Assembly (NCBI RefSeq): GCF_036379515.1
Contig: NZ_DASVGN010000002.1
Span: 1-64,000, forward strand
Direction of reading: 5' to 3'
DNA: 64,000 bases
Source: Castellaniella sp036379515
GTDB lineage: Bacteria; Pseudomonadota; Gammaproteobacteria; Burkholderiales; Burkholderiaceae_B
The notes below the pieces were generated by a model. That model did no database searches. It was not told where the DNA came from and was given only the letters and a program-made list of their open reading frames with translations. Position 1 is the stretch's first letter; each line of letters starts with the position of its first letter. Position numbers and translations under genes: made by a program. Positions 34,828-43,808 of the stretch are shown piece after piece.

Positions 34828-36128
34828 TTGATGTTCTCCACACGCAGGCGCGTGACCCCCGAATGTACAAAGGGTAAATCGTGAATGATCCGCAAGGCCT
34901 GCTGCACGTCGCCTTCGCGTGCCTCATGCGTCAGGAAAATGATGTCGGCCTGATGTTCACCGTGGGGTTGCTGGAACATCGAGCCCACGGAAATTTTTGC
35001 CTGTGACAAAATGCGGGCCAGGTCAGCCAGTACCCCTGGCCGGTCGTCGACCCGAAGGCGCAGATAAAAGCTGGTACGGACCTCGGCCATGGGCAAAATC
35101 GGGATATCGGCCATGGCATCGGGCTGAAACGCCAGATGAGGCACGCGATGCTCCGGGTCGGCCATCTGCAGGCGAGCCACATCCACGAGGTCGGCCACTA
35201 CCGCCGAGGCCGTAGGCAAAGCGCCCGCACCCTGCCCATAGTACAGAGACGGCCCCACCACATCGCCACGCACCAGAACCGCATTCATGGCGCCCTCTAC
35301 ACTGGCCAGCAGGCAGTCCGCCGGCACCAGCGCCGGGTGCACGCGCAATTCGATTCCGTCTGGCCGATGCCGCGTGATGCCCAGCAACTTGATGCGATAG
35401 CCCAGTCGCTCGGCGTGGACGATGTCTTCGGAGGCCAGATGCGAGATGCCTTCGATATAGGCGCGGTCGAACTGCACGGGAACGCCAAACGCCAGCGAAG
35501 CCAGCAAGGTGAGCTTGTGCGCAGCGTCCACCCCCTCGACATCGAACGTGGGGTCGGTCTCGGCGTAGCCCAGGCGCTGCGCCTCGGCCAGCACTGTCTC
35601 GAAGGGAAGCCCGCGCTGGCGCATCTCGGACAAAATGAAGTTGGTGGTGCCATTGATGATGCCCGCCACCCACTGGATCCGATTGGCCGTCAGGCCCTCG
35701 CGAATCGCCTTGATGATCGGGATACCGCCGCCGACGGCTGCCTCGAAGGCGACCATCACACCCTGCGCTTGAGCCGCCGCGAAGATCTCGTTGCCGTGCA
35801 CGGCAAGCAACGCCTTATTGGCCGTCACGACGTGCTTACCCTGAGCGATCGCCTCCAGAATGCACTCGCGGGCGACCGTCTCACCGCCCACCAGTTCGAC
35901 GATGATGTCGATATCCGGATCATGCACCAGCGACTGGACATCAGTGGTCACCCGCACATCCGGTCCCACCAGTGCACGCGCCTTGGCCACATCACGTACC
36001 GCCACGGCCGCCACCTCGATGTGGCGCCCCGCCCTGCGAGCGATCTCGCCGCCATTTTGCTTCAGAACGGTCCAGACGCCACCGCCAACGACTCCGAGGC
36101 CCAGCAAACCTACACGCACAGGTTTCAT
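34824..36128 (-). CDS. hom: homoserine dehydrogenase
   Basis: This 434-residue enzyme reduces aspartate-semialdehyde to homoserine for threonine and methionine synthesis. It has an N-terminal Rossmann fold (GLLGLGVVGGGVW), the central catalytic part (GIINGTTNFILSEM, with FDVEGVDAAHKLTLLA) and a C-terminal ACT domain (from about 350, SFYLRLRVDDRPGVLADLA), which allows feedback by threonine. It is monofunctional, with no aspartokinase domain. The start overlaps the stop of alaC and the stop overlaps thrC. Confidence 0.97.
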   Translation of the reverse strand: MKPVRVGLLGLGVVGGGVWTVLKQNGGEIARRAGRHIEVAAVAVRDVAKARALVGPDVRVTTDVQSLVHDPDIDIIVELVGGETVARECILEAIAQGKHVVTANKALLAVHGNEIFAAAQAQGVMVAFEAAVGGGIPIIKAIREGLTANRIQWVAGIINGTTNFILSEMRQRGLPFETVLAEAQRLGYAETDPTFDVEGVDAAHKLTLLASLAFGVPVQFDRAYIEGISHLASEDIVHAERLGYRIKLLGITRHRPDGIELRVHPALVPADCLLASVEGAMNAVLVRGDVVGPSLYYGQGAGALPTASAVVADLVDVARLQMADPEHRVPHLAFQPDAMADIPILPMAEVRTSFYLRLRVDDRPGVLADLARILSQAKISVGSMFQQPHGEHQADIIFLTHEAREGDVQQALRIIHDLPFVHSGVTRLRVENIN

Positions 36129-37312
36129 TTCAGGAGTCCATCCTTGCGAAACATGTCCTTGATGCCGCGCACTGCCTGACGAATGCGCTGTTCGTTCTCG
36201 ATGAGCGCAAAGCGCACGTACTCGTCGCCGTAGTCGCCAAAACCGATGCCGGGCGAAACAGCCACCTTGGCTTCCGACAGCACGCGCTTGGAAAATTCAA
36301 GCGACCCCAGTGCCCGGTAGGGCTCCGGGATGTGCGCCCAGATGTACATGGATGCTTTCGGGATGTCCACCATCCAACCGGCTTCATGCAGGCTGCGCGC
36401 CAGTACGTCCCGGCGATTGCGATACTGCTCCACGACTTCCGCCACGCAATCCTGCGGGCCCTCCAGGGCGGCGATGGCCGCTACCTGAATCGGAGTAAAG
36501 GTGCCATAGTCGTGATAGCTCTTGATACGCGCCAGGGCGTGAACGAGCTCACGGTTGCCCACCATGAAGCCTACGCGCCAGCCTGCCATGTTGTAGCTCT
36601 TGCTCATGGTGAAGAATTCGACCGCCACGTCGCGCGCGCCGGGTACCTGCATGATGGACGGGGCCACGTAGCCATCGAACGTGATGTCGGCATAGGCCAG
36701 ATCATGTACCACCAGGATGCCGTGCTCACGCGCAAGCGCTACGATGCGTTCGAAGAACGACAGATCCACACACTGCGCGGTCGGGTTGCTGGGAAACCCG
36801 AGAATCATCATCTTGGGCTTGGGAATCGCCTCGCGCACGGCACGTTCGATTTCCTCGAAGAAATCCAGGCCGGGCGTCATCGGAACCGACCGGATGCTCG
36901 CCCCTGCGATCACCGCACCATAAATGTGGATGGGGTAGCTGGGATTGGGCACGAGGACCGTATCGCCACGATCGAGCGTCGCCAGCATCAAGTGCGCCAA
37001 CCCCTCTTTGGAACCAATGGTCACGATCGCTTCGGTCTCGGGATCGATGTCAACCCCGTAGCGCCGGCCATACCAGTTGGCGATGGCTCGGCGAAGCCGC
37101 GGGATGCCCTTGGACACGGAATAGCCATGCGTGTGATCCCGGCGTGCGACCTCGACCAGCTTGTCGACGATGTGCTTGGGGGTGGGACCGTCCGGGTTGC
37201 CCATGGACATGTCGATAATATCTTCACCGCGCCGACGGGCAGCCATCTTGAGCTCCCCGGTAATGTTGAATACATAGGGGGGCAGGCGCTCGATGCGCGG
37301 AAAGCTCGTCAT
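36125..37312 (-). CDS. alaC: class I aminotransferase, alanine transaminase AlaC-like
   Basis: This 395-residue PLP enzyme is like AlaC, which makes alanine from pyruvate and glutamate. The PLP-lysine is in SKSYNMAGWR; MSMGNPDGPTP and NPSYPIH are characteristic. The ATG at 37312 was chosen where homology starts. It is first in alaC-hom-thrC with four-base overlaps, a conserved arrangement in Burkholderiales. Its substrate is assigned from the family, and some members act on other amino acids. Confidence 0.92.
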   Translation of the reverse strand: MTSFPRIERLPPYVFNITGELKMAARRRGEDIIDMSMGNPDGPTPKHIVDKLVEVARRDHTHGYSVSKGIPRLRRAIANWYGRRYGVDIDPETEAIVTIGSKEGLAHLMLATLDRGDTVLVPNPSYPIHIYGAVIAGASIRSVPMTPGLDFFEEIERAVREAIPKPKMMILGFPSNPTAQCVDLSFFERIVALAREHGILVVHDLAYADITFDGYVAPSIMQVPGARDVAVEFFTMSKSYNMAGWRVGFMVGNRELVHALARIKSYHDYGTFTPIQVAAIAALEGPQDCVAEVVEQYRNRRDVLARSLHEAGWMVDIPKASMYIWAHIPEPYRALGSLEFSKRVLSEAKVAVSPGIGFGDYGDEYVRFALIENEQRIRQAVRGIKDMFRKDGLLK

Positions 37313-37370
37313 GATGGACCTCAGGCGATGGAAACGGCAGACAAGATGAATGCAGTGCAGCAAATCCATT

Positions 37371-37399
37371 AATCTAGCGCATGGACGGCTGTCTCGCAA
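37371..37399 (-). promoter_or_regulatory. candidate promoter of alaC-hom-thrC
   Basis: On the minus strand TTGCGA (37394-37399) and TAGATT (37371-37376) are separated by exactly 17 bp. The element lies 58 bp upstream of the alaC ATG, in the gap shared with the divergent Mth938-like gene. No leader peptide or attenuator is evident. Confidence 0.55.
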
Positions 37400-37487
37400 A
37401 TAGCTTTTTTCGGTGGTGCAGCACCCAAACGGCCGCCAGTGCCGCCAGGCGATTGCGCTATCATCATGATGAATACCGGAGCAAGCC

Positions 37488-37931
37488 GTGCTATTGCAAA
37501 AAGATTCCAATCCCGAACTGAACACCGTGACGGCCTACGGAGACGATTACCTGGAAATCAACCGCGAGCGGTTCGAATCAGCGATCTGTTTCACGCCTCA
37601 GGGGCCGGTGCGCAACCTGACGGTGCGCTTGCCGGCAGAAATCGATGCGGCCCTGCTCAAAACACTGGTGGGGCTGGAAGCTGTCGTGCAAGACCCGCTC
37701 GCTTTCCTGGACGACACACCGCTGGCGTTGCCGGCCGACGCCCCCGAGGTCGTACTGATCGGCACAGGGTCCCGCCAAGTGTTTCTGTCGCCCGAAGTGA
37801 TCCAGCCCCTGCTCAAACTGGGTATCGGGGTCGAAACCATGACGACCCAGGCGGCTGCCCGTACCTACAACATTCTGATGTCCGAAGAGCGCCACGTCCT
37901 GGCGCTCCTACTTCCTGGAGCCATTCGCTGA
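37488..37931 (+). CDS. Mth938-like domain protein (DUF498)
   Basis: This 147-residue cytosolic protein has the Mth938 fold; similar proteins include human NDUFAF3, linked to complex I assembly, but bacterial roles are unknown. Recognisable segments are VVLIGTGSRQVFL and a C-terminal TYNILMSEERHVLALLLP. The start is GTG at 37488 with GGAG six bases upstream. The stop overlaps the bcp start by one base (TGATG), so it is the first of a bcp-phoH unit. Confidence 0.85.
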   Translation: MLLQKDSNPELNTVTAYGDDYLEINRERFESAICFTPQGPVRNLTVRLPAEIDAALLKTLVGLEAVVQDPLAFLDDTPLALPADAPEVVLIGTGSRQVFLSPEVIQPLLKLGIGVETMTTQAAARTYNILMSEERHVLALLLPGAIR

Positions 37932-38401
37932 TGACAGCCCTGCAAATCGGTCACGCACTCCCCGCCTTCAAGGCAGACAGCACCCAAGGCCCTTTCGATT
38001 CAAAGGCCCTGCTGGGCAAGCCTTGGGTGCTCTACTTCTACCCCAAGGACAACACGCCAGGCTGCACGCTCGAAGCCCAAGACTTTCGTGACCACCACGC
38101 CGATTTTCAAGCGCTGAATTGCAGCATCTATGGCGTGTCGCGCGACTCGGTCAAGTCACACGACGGGTTCACCGAAAAACAATGCCTGCCGTTCGCACTC
38201 ATCTCTGACCCGGACGAAGCCTTATGCGAGCAATTCGGCGTGATGAAACTCAAGAACATGTACGGTAAACAGGTGCGTGGTATCGAGCGCAGCACCTTCC
38301 TGATCGATGCCAAGGGCCAGCTTGCGCAAGAATGGCGCGGCGTCAAGGTTCCTGACCACGTAGCAGCAGTCCTGAAGGCCGTTCAAGAACTGGCTCGCTA
38401 G
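37931..38401 (+). CDS. bcp: thioredoxin-dependent peroxiredoxin, Bcp/PrxQ type
   Basis: This 156-residue peroxiredoxin reduces hydrogen peroxide and lipid hydroperoxides. The peroxidatic Cys is in NTPGCTLEA with the conserved Pro-x-x-x-Thr-x-x-Cys pattern. The usual resolving Cys five residues later is absent, although three other cysteines occur (ALNC, EKQC, EALC), so the resolving step may use another Cys or an outside thiol. The start shares a base with the stop of the Mth938-like gene. phoH follows 20 bp later. Confidence 0.94.
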   Translation: MTALQIGHALPAFKADSTQGPFDSKALLGKPWVLYFYPKDNTPGCTLEAQDFRDHHADFQALNCSIYGVSRDSVKSHDGFTEKQCLPFALISDPDEALCEQFGVMKLKNMYGKQVRGIERSTFLIDAKGQLAQEWRGVKVPDHVAAVLKAVQELAR

Positions 38402-38421
38402 CAGCCACCCACGGAGCCTGT

Positions 38422-40113
38422 ATGCCCCTTCCAAAAGCGCCGACCCGTCTGGGCGCCACCGTCGAACTCGATACCTCGCCCGCCCTCGTCGCGGTCGCTC
38501 CCGTGGTGGAGTCCCCAGTGCCCGAGCCCAGAGCAAGCCACCCCGCGAAACATCCGTTGGCTGCCATCCTGACCAAACCGCGCGCACCGGAAGAACCCAA
38601 GACGAAGCAATCCCGCCCTACTCCTTTGCCAACTGCAGCCGCTACACCCCGCGCAGACAGCACGACGCCGAAGGCAAGCACGCCCCGATCCAAACCCAAG
38701 CGCCTGCCGACCGCACAACGCAAGCTCTTTGTGCTGGACACCAATGTGCTGCTGCACGACCCTTCGTCGCTGTTCCGCTTCGCAGAACATGACGTATTCC
38801 TACCCATGATCGTGCTCGAAGAGCTGGATCACCAGAAAAAGGGGATGTCCGAGGTCGCTCGCAACGCACGCCAGGTCAGCCGCTATCTGGACGAGCTCAT
38901 TGGTACCGCCGATCTCAGCAAGGGCGTGCCGCTGGACACGCTGGGCCACACGGACGCGCTCGGGTCGCTGTACTTCCAGACGGCGCAGCCAATGGCTACG
39001 CTCCTGCCCCAAGAACTGCCCATGAGCAAGGCGGACAACGTCATTCTGGGCATCGTGCACGGGCTGCGAGAACAACAGCCCAAGCGCGAGATCGTGCTGG
39101 TGTCCAAGGACATCAACATGCGCCTGAAGGCACGGGCGCTTAATCTGCCGGCCGAAGACTACCTGAACGATCACGTGCTGGACGACTCCGATCTCCTGTA
39201 CGACGGTGTCATGCCGCTACCCGAGAATTTCTGGAACAAGCACGGCAAGGATATCGAATCCTGGCAGCAAAACGGTCTGACCTGGTACCGCGTGCGAGGC
39301 CCGCTATGCGGGCAATTCATCGTCAACGAATTCGTCTACTACGAAGGCGAAATGCCACTGTCGGCACAGGTTCGAGAAACCACGGGCAAGAACGCCGTGC
39401 TCTCCACGCTGCGCGACTTCAGCCACTCCAAGAACAGCGTCTGGGGCATCACAGCCCGCAACCGCGAGCAAAACTTTGCGCTCAATCTGCTCATGAACCC
39501 CGAGATCGACTTCGTGTCGCTGCTGGGTCAGGCAGGGACCGGCAAGACGCTGCTCACTCTGGCGAGCGGCCTGGCGCAAACCTTCGAGACCAAACGCTAT
39601 ACCGAAATCATCATTACCCGGGCCACTGTGCCGGTCGGTGATGACATCGGGTTTCTGCCGGGTACCGAAGAGGAAAAGATGCTTCCCTGGATGGGAGCCC
39701 TGGAAGACAACCTGGAAGTCCTCCATCAAGGAGCCGTCGGCGGCCTGGGCGCCACCAGCAATGGACAGGACTGGGACAAGACGCCCGCCATGGATATGAT
39801 CCGATCGCGCATCAAGGTCAAATCCTTGAACTTCATGCGGGGCCGCACCTTCCTGAACAAGTACCTGATCATCGACGAGGCGCAGAACCTCACGCCCAAG
39901 CAGATCAAGACACTGACGACCCGGGCCGGGCCCGGGACCAAGATTGTCTGCCTGGGGAACATCGCCCAAATCGACACACCCTACCTCACGGAAGGCAGTT
40001 CGGGGCTGACCTACGTCGTAGACCGATTCAAGGGCTGGCCGCACGCAGGCCACGTCACCTTGCAACGCGGCGAACGTTCGCGCCTGGCCGATTACGCCAA
40101 CGACGTGCTGTAG
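38422..40113 (+). CDS. PhoH2-type protein: PIN nuclease domain plus PhoH ATPase
   Basis: This 563-residue protein fuses a PIN RNase domain (LFVLDTNVLLHDPSSL, with further acidic residues) to a PhoH-like RecA-fold ATPase (Walker A GQAGTGKTLL, Walker B LIIDEAQNL, later LGNIAQIDTPYL). PhoH2 proteins of mycobacteria act as RNA helicase-RNases. The first ~95 residues are a Pro/Ala/Thr-rich, positively charged tail not expected in the core family. The gene lies between bcp and pdxA; no antitoxin-like gene precedes it. Confidence 0.93.
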   Translation: MPLPKAPTRLGATVELDTSPALVAVAPVVESPVPEPRASHPAKHPLAAILTKPRAPEEPKTKQSRPTPLPTAAATPRADSTTPKASTPRSKPKRLPTAQRKLFVLDTNVLLHDPSSLFRFAEHDVFLPMIVLEELDHQKKGMSEVARNARQVSRYLDELIGTADLSKGVPLDTLGHTDALGSLYFQTAQPMATLLPQELPMSKADNVILGIVHGLREQQPKREIVLVSKDINMRLKARALNLPAEDYLNDHVLDDSDLLYDGVMPLPENFWNKHGKDIESWQQNGLTWYRVRGPLCGQFIVNEFVYYEGEMPLSAQVRETTGKNAVLSTLRDFSHSKNSVWGITARNREQNFALNLLMNPEIDFVSLLGQAGTGKTLLTLASGLAQTFETKRYTEIIITRATVPVGDDIGFLPGTEEEKMLPWMGALEDNLEVLHQGAVGGLGATSNGQDWDKTPAMDMIRSRIKVKSLNFMRGRTFLNKYLIIDEAQNLTPKQIKTLTTRAGPGTKIVCLGNIAQIDTPYLTEGSSGLTYVVDRFKGWPHAGHVTLQRGERSRLADYANDVL

Positions 40114-40121
40114 CAGCAGCG

Positions 40122-41114
40122 ATGTCACGACACGCGCAACCACTTGCCTTCACGATGGGAGATGCTGCCGGCATCGGCCCGGAACTTATCGTGCGCCTCT
40201 TTGCCGAGGGGCTCCCTCACCCCGCCGTAGTGTATGGCGACGCGGGCACCCTGGAGCGCGCCCGCGATGCGCTGGGCCTGTCGGGTTCACTGCAAGTCAT
40301 ATCAGTGAAGTCCCCGGGCGCAGGCCACACCGGCGCCTTCATTGAAGTTCTGAGCCGTTCTCAGCCACTGCCGGCCACGCTATCCATTGGACACATTCAC
40401 GCCGAGGCGGGGCGCGGCGCGTACGAATACCTGTGTCACGCCATTGATGATGCCCTGGCGGGCCATCTCAGGGCCATCGTCACCGCACCACTGAACAAGG
40501 CTGCCATGAGAGCTGCCGGCGTCGACTTCCCGGGGCACACTGAAATTCTAGCCAGCCGCACGCACACGCATGACTACGCCATGATGCTGGCCAACGACGA
40601 GCTTCGGGTCCTCTTGGTCACCATCCATGTCTCGTTGGCCAGCGTACCAGCAGCAATCAGTATCGAGGCCGAACTGACCGCGATCCGGCTCGCGCAGCGG
40701 GCCTGTCTTCAGGCAGGCATCGCTCACCCTCGTATCGCAGTTGCCGGCCTGAATCCGCACGCGAGCGAAGAAGGCGCATTTGGCAACGAAGAAGCACGCT
40801 TCATCGCGCCCGCCATCGCGCAGGCACGGACGGAGGGCTTGCAGGTGTCGGGGCCGTGGCCTGGCGACACCGTCTTCATGCGCGCCCGCCAAGGAGAGTT
40901 CGACATCGTAGTCGCCCAATACCACGACCAGGGCCTCATCCCGATCAAATACCTGGGACTGGACACCGGCGTCAACGTCACAGTCGGGCTTCCCTTCGTG
41001 CGCACCAGCGTGGACCATGGAACTGCCTTCGACATCGCTGGCAAGGGCATCGCCGACCCCGCGTCGCTACGCGCGGCCATGCGCCTGGCGCTGACCATGT
41101 CGGCAAACGATTAG
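40122..41114 (+). CDS. pdxA: 4-hydroxythreonine-4-phosphate dehydrogenase
   Basis: This 330-residue enzyme oxidises 4-phosphohydroxythreonine in pyridoxal-phosphate synthesis. It has GDAAGIGPE near the N-terminus, PGHTEILA with a metal-binding His, NPHASEEGAFGNEE, and YHDQGLIPIKYLG followed by FVRTSVDHGTAFDIAG. The motifs and length are standard. It follows phoH by 8 bp and converges with dnaB. The tail MSAND is short. PdxA and not the PdxA2 paralogue is likely but not certain. Confidence 0.95.
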   Translation: MSRHAQPLAFTMGDAAGIGPELIVRLFAEGLPHPAVVYGDAGTLERARDALGLSGSLQVISVKSPGAGHTGAFIEVLSRSQPLPATLSIGHIHAEAGRGAYEYLCHAIDDALAGHLRAIVTAPLNKAAMRAAGVDFPGHTEILASRTHTHDYAMMLANDELRVLLVTIHVSLASVPAAISIEAELTAIRLAQRACLQAGIAHPRIAVAGLNPHASEEGAFGNEEARFIAPAIAQARTEGLQVSGPWPGDTVFMRARQGEFDIVVAQYHDQGLIPIKYLGLDTGVNVTVGLPFVRTSVDHGTAFDIAGKGIADPASLRAAMRLALTMSAND

Positions 41115-41171
41115 CGTCTCATCCGCGCGTGCATCCGCCGCCCGCGCAAGCACCTTTCCGACTATGAGGCG

Positions 41172-42551
41172 TCAGAAGCCCGGCGCCGTCGAGAAGTTCA
41201 GGAAGCGGGTGCTGGCCCCCTGGAATGTCAGACGCACAGTCCCGATAGGGCCATTACGCTGCTTCCCGATGATGATTTCAGCAGTGCCCTTGTCGGGAGA
41301 ATCTGTGTTGTAGACTTCATCCCGATAGATGAAGATGATGAGGTCGGCATCCTGCTCGATAGCACCTGATTCGCGCAGATCGCTCATGACCGGCCGCTTG
41401 TTGGGGCGTTGTTCGAGGCTGCGGTTGAGCTGCGACAAGGCCATGACCGGGCAATTGAGCTCCTTGGCCAGGCTCTTGAGCGATCGGCTTATCTCGGATA
41501 TTTCCGTGGCGCGGTTTTCGCCCGAGCCGCTGGACGACATGAGCTGCAGATAATCGATGATGACGAGCCCGAGCTGACCACATTGACGCGCCAGTCGGCG
41601 CGCACGGGCACGTACCTCCATTGAGGTCATTGCCGGAGTCTCGTCGATGTAGATCTGCGCTTCTTCAACCTTTTGCACGGCGTGGGTCAGACGTGGCCAG
41701 TCTTCCTGAGTCAGCTTGCCGGTCCGCATGCGATGCTGATCGAGCATGCCCACCGACCCTATCATCCGCATGGCAAGCTGTACCGCGCCCATTTCCATGG
41801 AAAACACCGCCACCGGCAGCCCTTGCTCGATCGCGACGTGCTCGCCCACATTCATGGCAAACGAAGTCTTGCCCATCGACGGACGCCCCGCCACGATGAC
41901 CAGATCACCCGCCTGAAGCCCCGAGGTCATCCGATCCAGGTCGTTGAAACCCGTGGGCACGCCCGTGACGTCAGAGTCGCCCTCCCGATGATAGAGCTCA
42001 TCAATCCGCTCAACCACCTGGGCCAGCAAGGGGCGGATCTCCTGGAACCCTGCCATGCCACGCGACCCTTCCTGGGCAATCTGGAAGACACGGGACTCAG
42101 CCTCGTCCAGGATCTGTCGCGCCTCTTTGCCCTGGGGGTTGAAGGCTGCCGAGGAGATCTCATCTGCGATGGAGACCAGCTTGCGCAGCATCGAGCGCTC
42201 GCGGACGATCTCGGCATAACGCCGAATGTTGGCCGCCGAAGGGGTGTTGTGCGCCAAGGCATTCAGATACGCCAGGCCACCACATTCCTGGGCCTTGCCC
42301 GCCGTCGCCAGTGATTCATGCACCGTGACCACATCGGCCGGCCGCGCCAGGCCCACCAACCGCACGACGTGCTGCCAGATCAAGCGGTGATCGAACCGAT
42401 AGAAGTCATCGTCGACCAGCACGTCTGCAATACGGTCGAACGCCGCATTATCGAGCAGCAGCCCCCCGAGGACGGACTGTTCGGCTTCGATGGAATGTGG
42501 CGGCACCCGCAGATAATCCAACGGGGCGTCGGTCTCGCTTTCTGCGCTCAC
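41172..42551 (-). CDS. dnaB: replicative DNA helicase
   Basis: This 459-residue hexameric helicase unwinds DNA ahead of the replisome. The N-terminal domain (PPHSIEAEQSVLGGLLLDN) is followed by the RecA-like domain with Walker A GRPSMGKTSFA, DYLQLM (Walker B) and the H4-type loop around SDLRESGAIEQDADLI. No intein is present. The start is GTG at 42551 with GGAG upstream. It follows the S6-L9 operon after a strong terminator, so it likely has its own promoter or relies on readthrough. Confidence 0.97.
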   Translation of the reverse strand: MSAESETDAPLDYLRVPPHSIEAEQSVLGGLLLDNAAFDRIADVLVDDDFYRFDHRLIWQHVVRLVGLARPADVVTVHESLATAGKAQECGGLAYLNALAHNTPSAANIRRYAEIVRERSMLRKLVSIADEISSAAFNPQGKEARQILDEAESRVFQIAQEGSRGMAGFQEIRPLLAQVVERIDELYHREGDSDVTGVPTGFNDLDRMTSGLQAGDLVIVAGRPSMGKTSFAMNVGEHVAIEQGLPVAVFSMEMGAVQLAMRMIGSVGMLDQHRMRTGKLTQEDWPRLTHAVQKVEEAQIYIDETPAMTSMEVRARARRLARQCGQLGLVIIDYLQLMSSSGSGENRATEISEISRSLKSLAKELNCPVMALSQLNRSLEQRPNKRPVMSDLRESGAIEQDADLIIFIYRDEVYNTDSPDKGTAEIIIGKQRNGPIGTVRLTFQGASTRFLNFSTAPGF

Positions 42552-42577
42552 CCTTACGTCTCCAGATATTGCCCAGC

Positions 42578-42608
42578 AAAAAGGCCGGCGTTGCGCCGGC
42601 CTTTTTTA
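42578..42608 (-). terminator. Rho-independent terminator after rplI (works in either direction)
   Basis: An 8-bp perfect stem, GGCCGGCG (42583-42590) and CGCCGGCC (42594-42601), with a 3-base loop is flanked by A5 on one side and T6 on the other. On the minus strand it gives the hairpin followed by T5. It separates rplI from dnaB and may also face transcription coming the other way. Confidence 0.88.
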
Positions 42609-42697
42609 TCCGCGCCCCGTCACTTCTGCAGTGAGAAATGTAGCACGGTGCGCGGAATGCCCCGCCAGGAAATGACCCTGAGCGAGGACTCGTGGCC

Positions 42698-43153
42698 TCA
42701 GGCCATCTCACCTTGGACCGTGAGCGTGATGTCAGCCACCACGTCAGCATGCAGGGCCACTTGCAGCGGGAACTCGCCCACCGCCTTGATGGCCCCATTG
42801 GGCATGCGAATCTGCCCTTTGTGCACGTCGGTGAAGCCAGCGGCCTTCAGGGCCTCGGCCACGTCAATAGTCGTGACTGAGCCAAACAGACGGCCGTCGA
42901 CACCAGCCTTCTGGCCAATGACCAACGCATAGCCGTGCAGCTTTTCAGACATCGCCTGAGCCGCGGCCAGCTTCTCAGCCTGATGCTTTTCGAGTTCTGC
43001 GCGGCGAGCTTCGAATTCTTGCAACGCCGCAGGCGTCGCGCGACGCGCGATTCTCTGGGGAATCAGGTAGTTGCGGGCGTAGCCATCGCGCACGCGAACC
43101 ACGTCGCCCAGACTTCCGAGATTGACGACTTTTTCAAGCAGGATGATTTGCAT
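42698..43153 (-). CDS. rplI: 50S ribosomal protein L9
   Basis: This 151-residue protein binds 23S rRNA and reaches out from the large subunit. The N-terminal domain MQIILLEKVVNLGSLGDVV and the signature GYARNYLIPQ are characteristic; a long helix rich in Glu, Lys and Ala (about 45-75) links to the C-terminal domain (GRLFGSVT). It is the last gene of rpsF-priB-rpsR-rplI and is followed by the terminator at 42578-42608. Confidence 0.98.
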   Translation of the reverse strand: MQIILLEKVVNLGSLGDVVRVRDGYARNYLIPQRIARRATPAALQEFEARRAELEKHQAEKLAAAQAMSEKLHGYALVIGQKAGVDGRLFGSVTTIDVAEALKAAGFTDVHKGQIRMPNGAIKAVGEFPLQVALHADVVADITLTVQGEMA

Positions 43154-43168
43154 GATGGTTCCCTGGTC

Positions 43169-43450
43169 TCAATGGTGGTTGTCGGTGTACGGCAACAGGG
43201 CCAGAAAGCGCGCACGCTTGATGGCCGTGTCCAGCTGGCGCTGGTAGTGCGCCTTGGTACCCGTCAGGCGAGCCGGGATGATCTTGCCATTTTCCTGGAT
43301 GAAATCGCGCAGAGTGTCCAGATCTTTGTAATCGATCTCTTCAACCTTGGCGACCGTGAAGCGGCAGAATTTACGGCGCTTGAACAGCGGATTCTGTTGC
43401 CCGAATTTGCGTTTGTCCTTGGTGTTGGACGACTTCTTGAAGAAAGCCAT
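43169..43450 (-). CDS. rpsR: 30S ribosomal protein S18
   Basis: This 93-residue protein pairs with S6 on 16S rRNA. It has the KRRKFCRF segment, the IDYKDLDTLRDFI helix region and ARLTGTKAHYQRQLDTAIKR at the end of the core, all typical. The start is ATG at 43450, where the MAFFKK start of the family lies. Its Cys-bearing N-terminal part is the more basic one. Confidence 0.98.
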   Translation of the reverse strand: MAFFKKSSNTKDKRKFGQQNPLFKRRKFCRFTVAKVEEIDYKDLDTLRDFIQENGKIIPARLTGTKAHYQRQLDTAIKRARFLALLPYTDNHH

Positions 43451-43470
43451 GATATTTGCCTTTATGGGTT

Positions 43471-43487
43471 GCCGGGCAAGGCCCGGC
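43471..43487 (-). promoter_or_regulatory. intercistronic hairpin between priB and rpsR
   Basis: GCCGGGC (43471-43477) and GCCCGGC (43481-43487) make a perfect 7-bp stem with a 3-base loop in the 45-bp gap before rpsR. It has no T-run and lies 21 bases before the rpsR start, so it may affect RNA processing or translation, not termination. Confidence 0.45.
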
Positions 43488-43495
43488 GAATTCAT

Positions 43496-43798
43496 TCACT
43501 GTGCGGGTGCAACCGCCTGAACATGGAGAACCAGCTGAGTCGACCGCTGGTGCAAGGGAGCGAGAAACCCACTGACCTGCACTGAGGACTCGGGGGCAAG
43601 GCCAGACAACGATTCTGCCAGCTCCCCAAGGGCGACCGCCGAGATTTCCAGCGCAACGCGACGAATTGAACCCGCTTCTTGTACGTCTGACTGATGCTGT
43701 AGTCCGAACCGAAAAACCGGTATGCCGGCCGGCGTATGCCTAAGCGGTCCGCACTGCGTCAGACGTGCGGTGAGCTCGACCCGATTCACGGATTGCAC
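43496..43798 (-). CDS. priB: primosomal replication protein N
   Basis: This 100-residue single-domain OB-fold protein binds single-stranded DNA and joins PriA in restarting replication forks. Seen are the N-terminal NRVELTARLTQCGPLRHTPA and later VQVSGFLAPLHQR. The length agrees with PriB. The start GTG at 43798 is chosen; another in-frame GTG at 43789 is possible, giving the common start Met-Asn-Arg. It lies between rpsF and rpsR, the usual place. Confidence 0.93.
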   Translation of the reverse strand: MQSVNRVELTARLTQCGPLRHTPAGIPVFRFGLQHQSDVQEAGSIRRVALEISAVALGELAESLSGLAPESSVQVSGFLAPLHQRSTQLVLHVQAVAPAQ

Positions 43799-43808
43799 CC
43801 ACGCCGTA

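Noticed and set aside
35136..37372. Two long plus-strand open frames across hom and alaC
   Set aside because: Both oppose genes with clear enzyme motifs and show no coherent protein pattern.
38422..40113. PIN-PhoH as a toxin of a toxin-antitoxin pair
   Set aside because: No small antitoxin-like gene precedes it; the upstream neighbour is bcp, 20 bp away.
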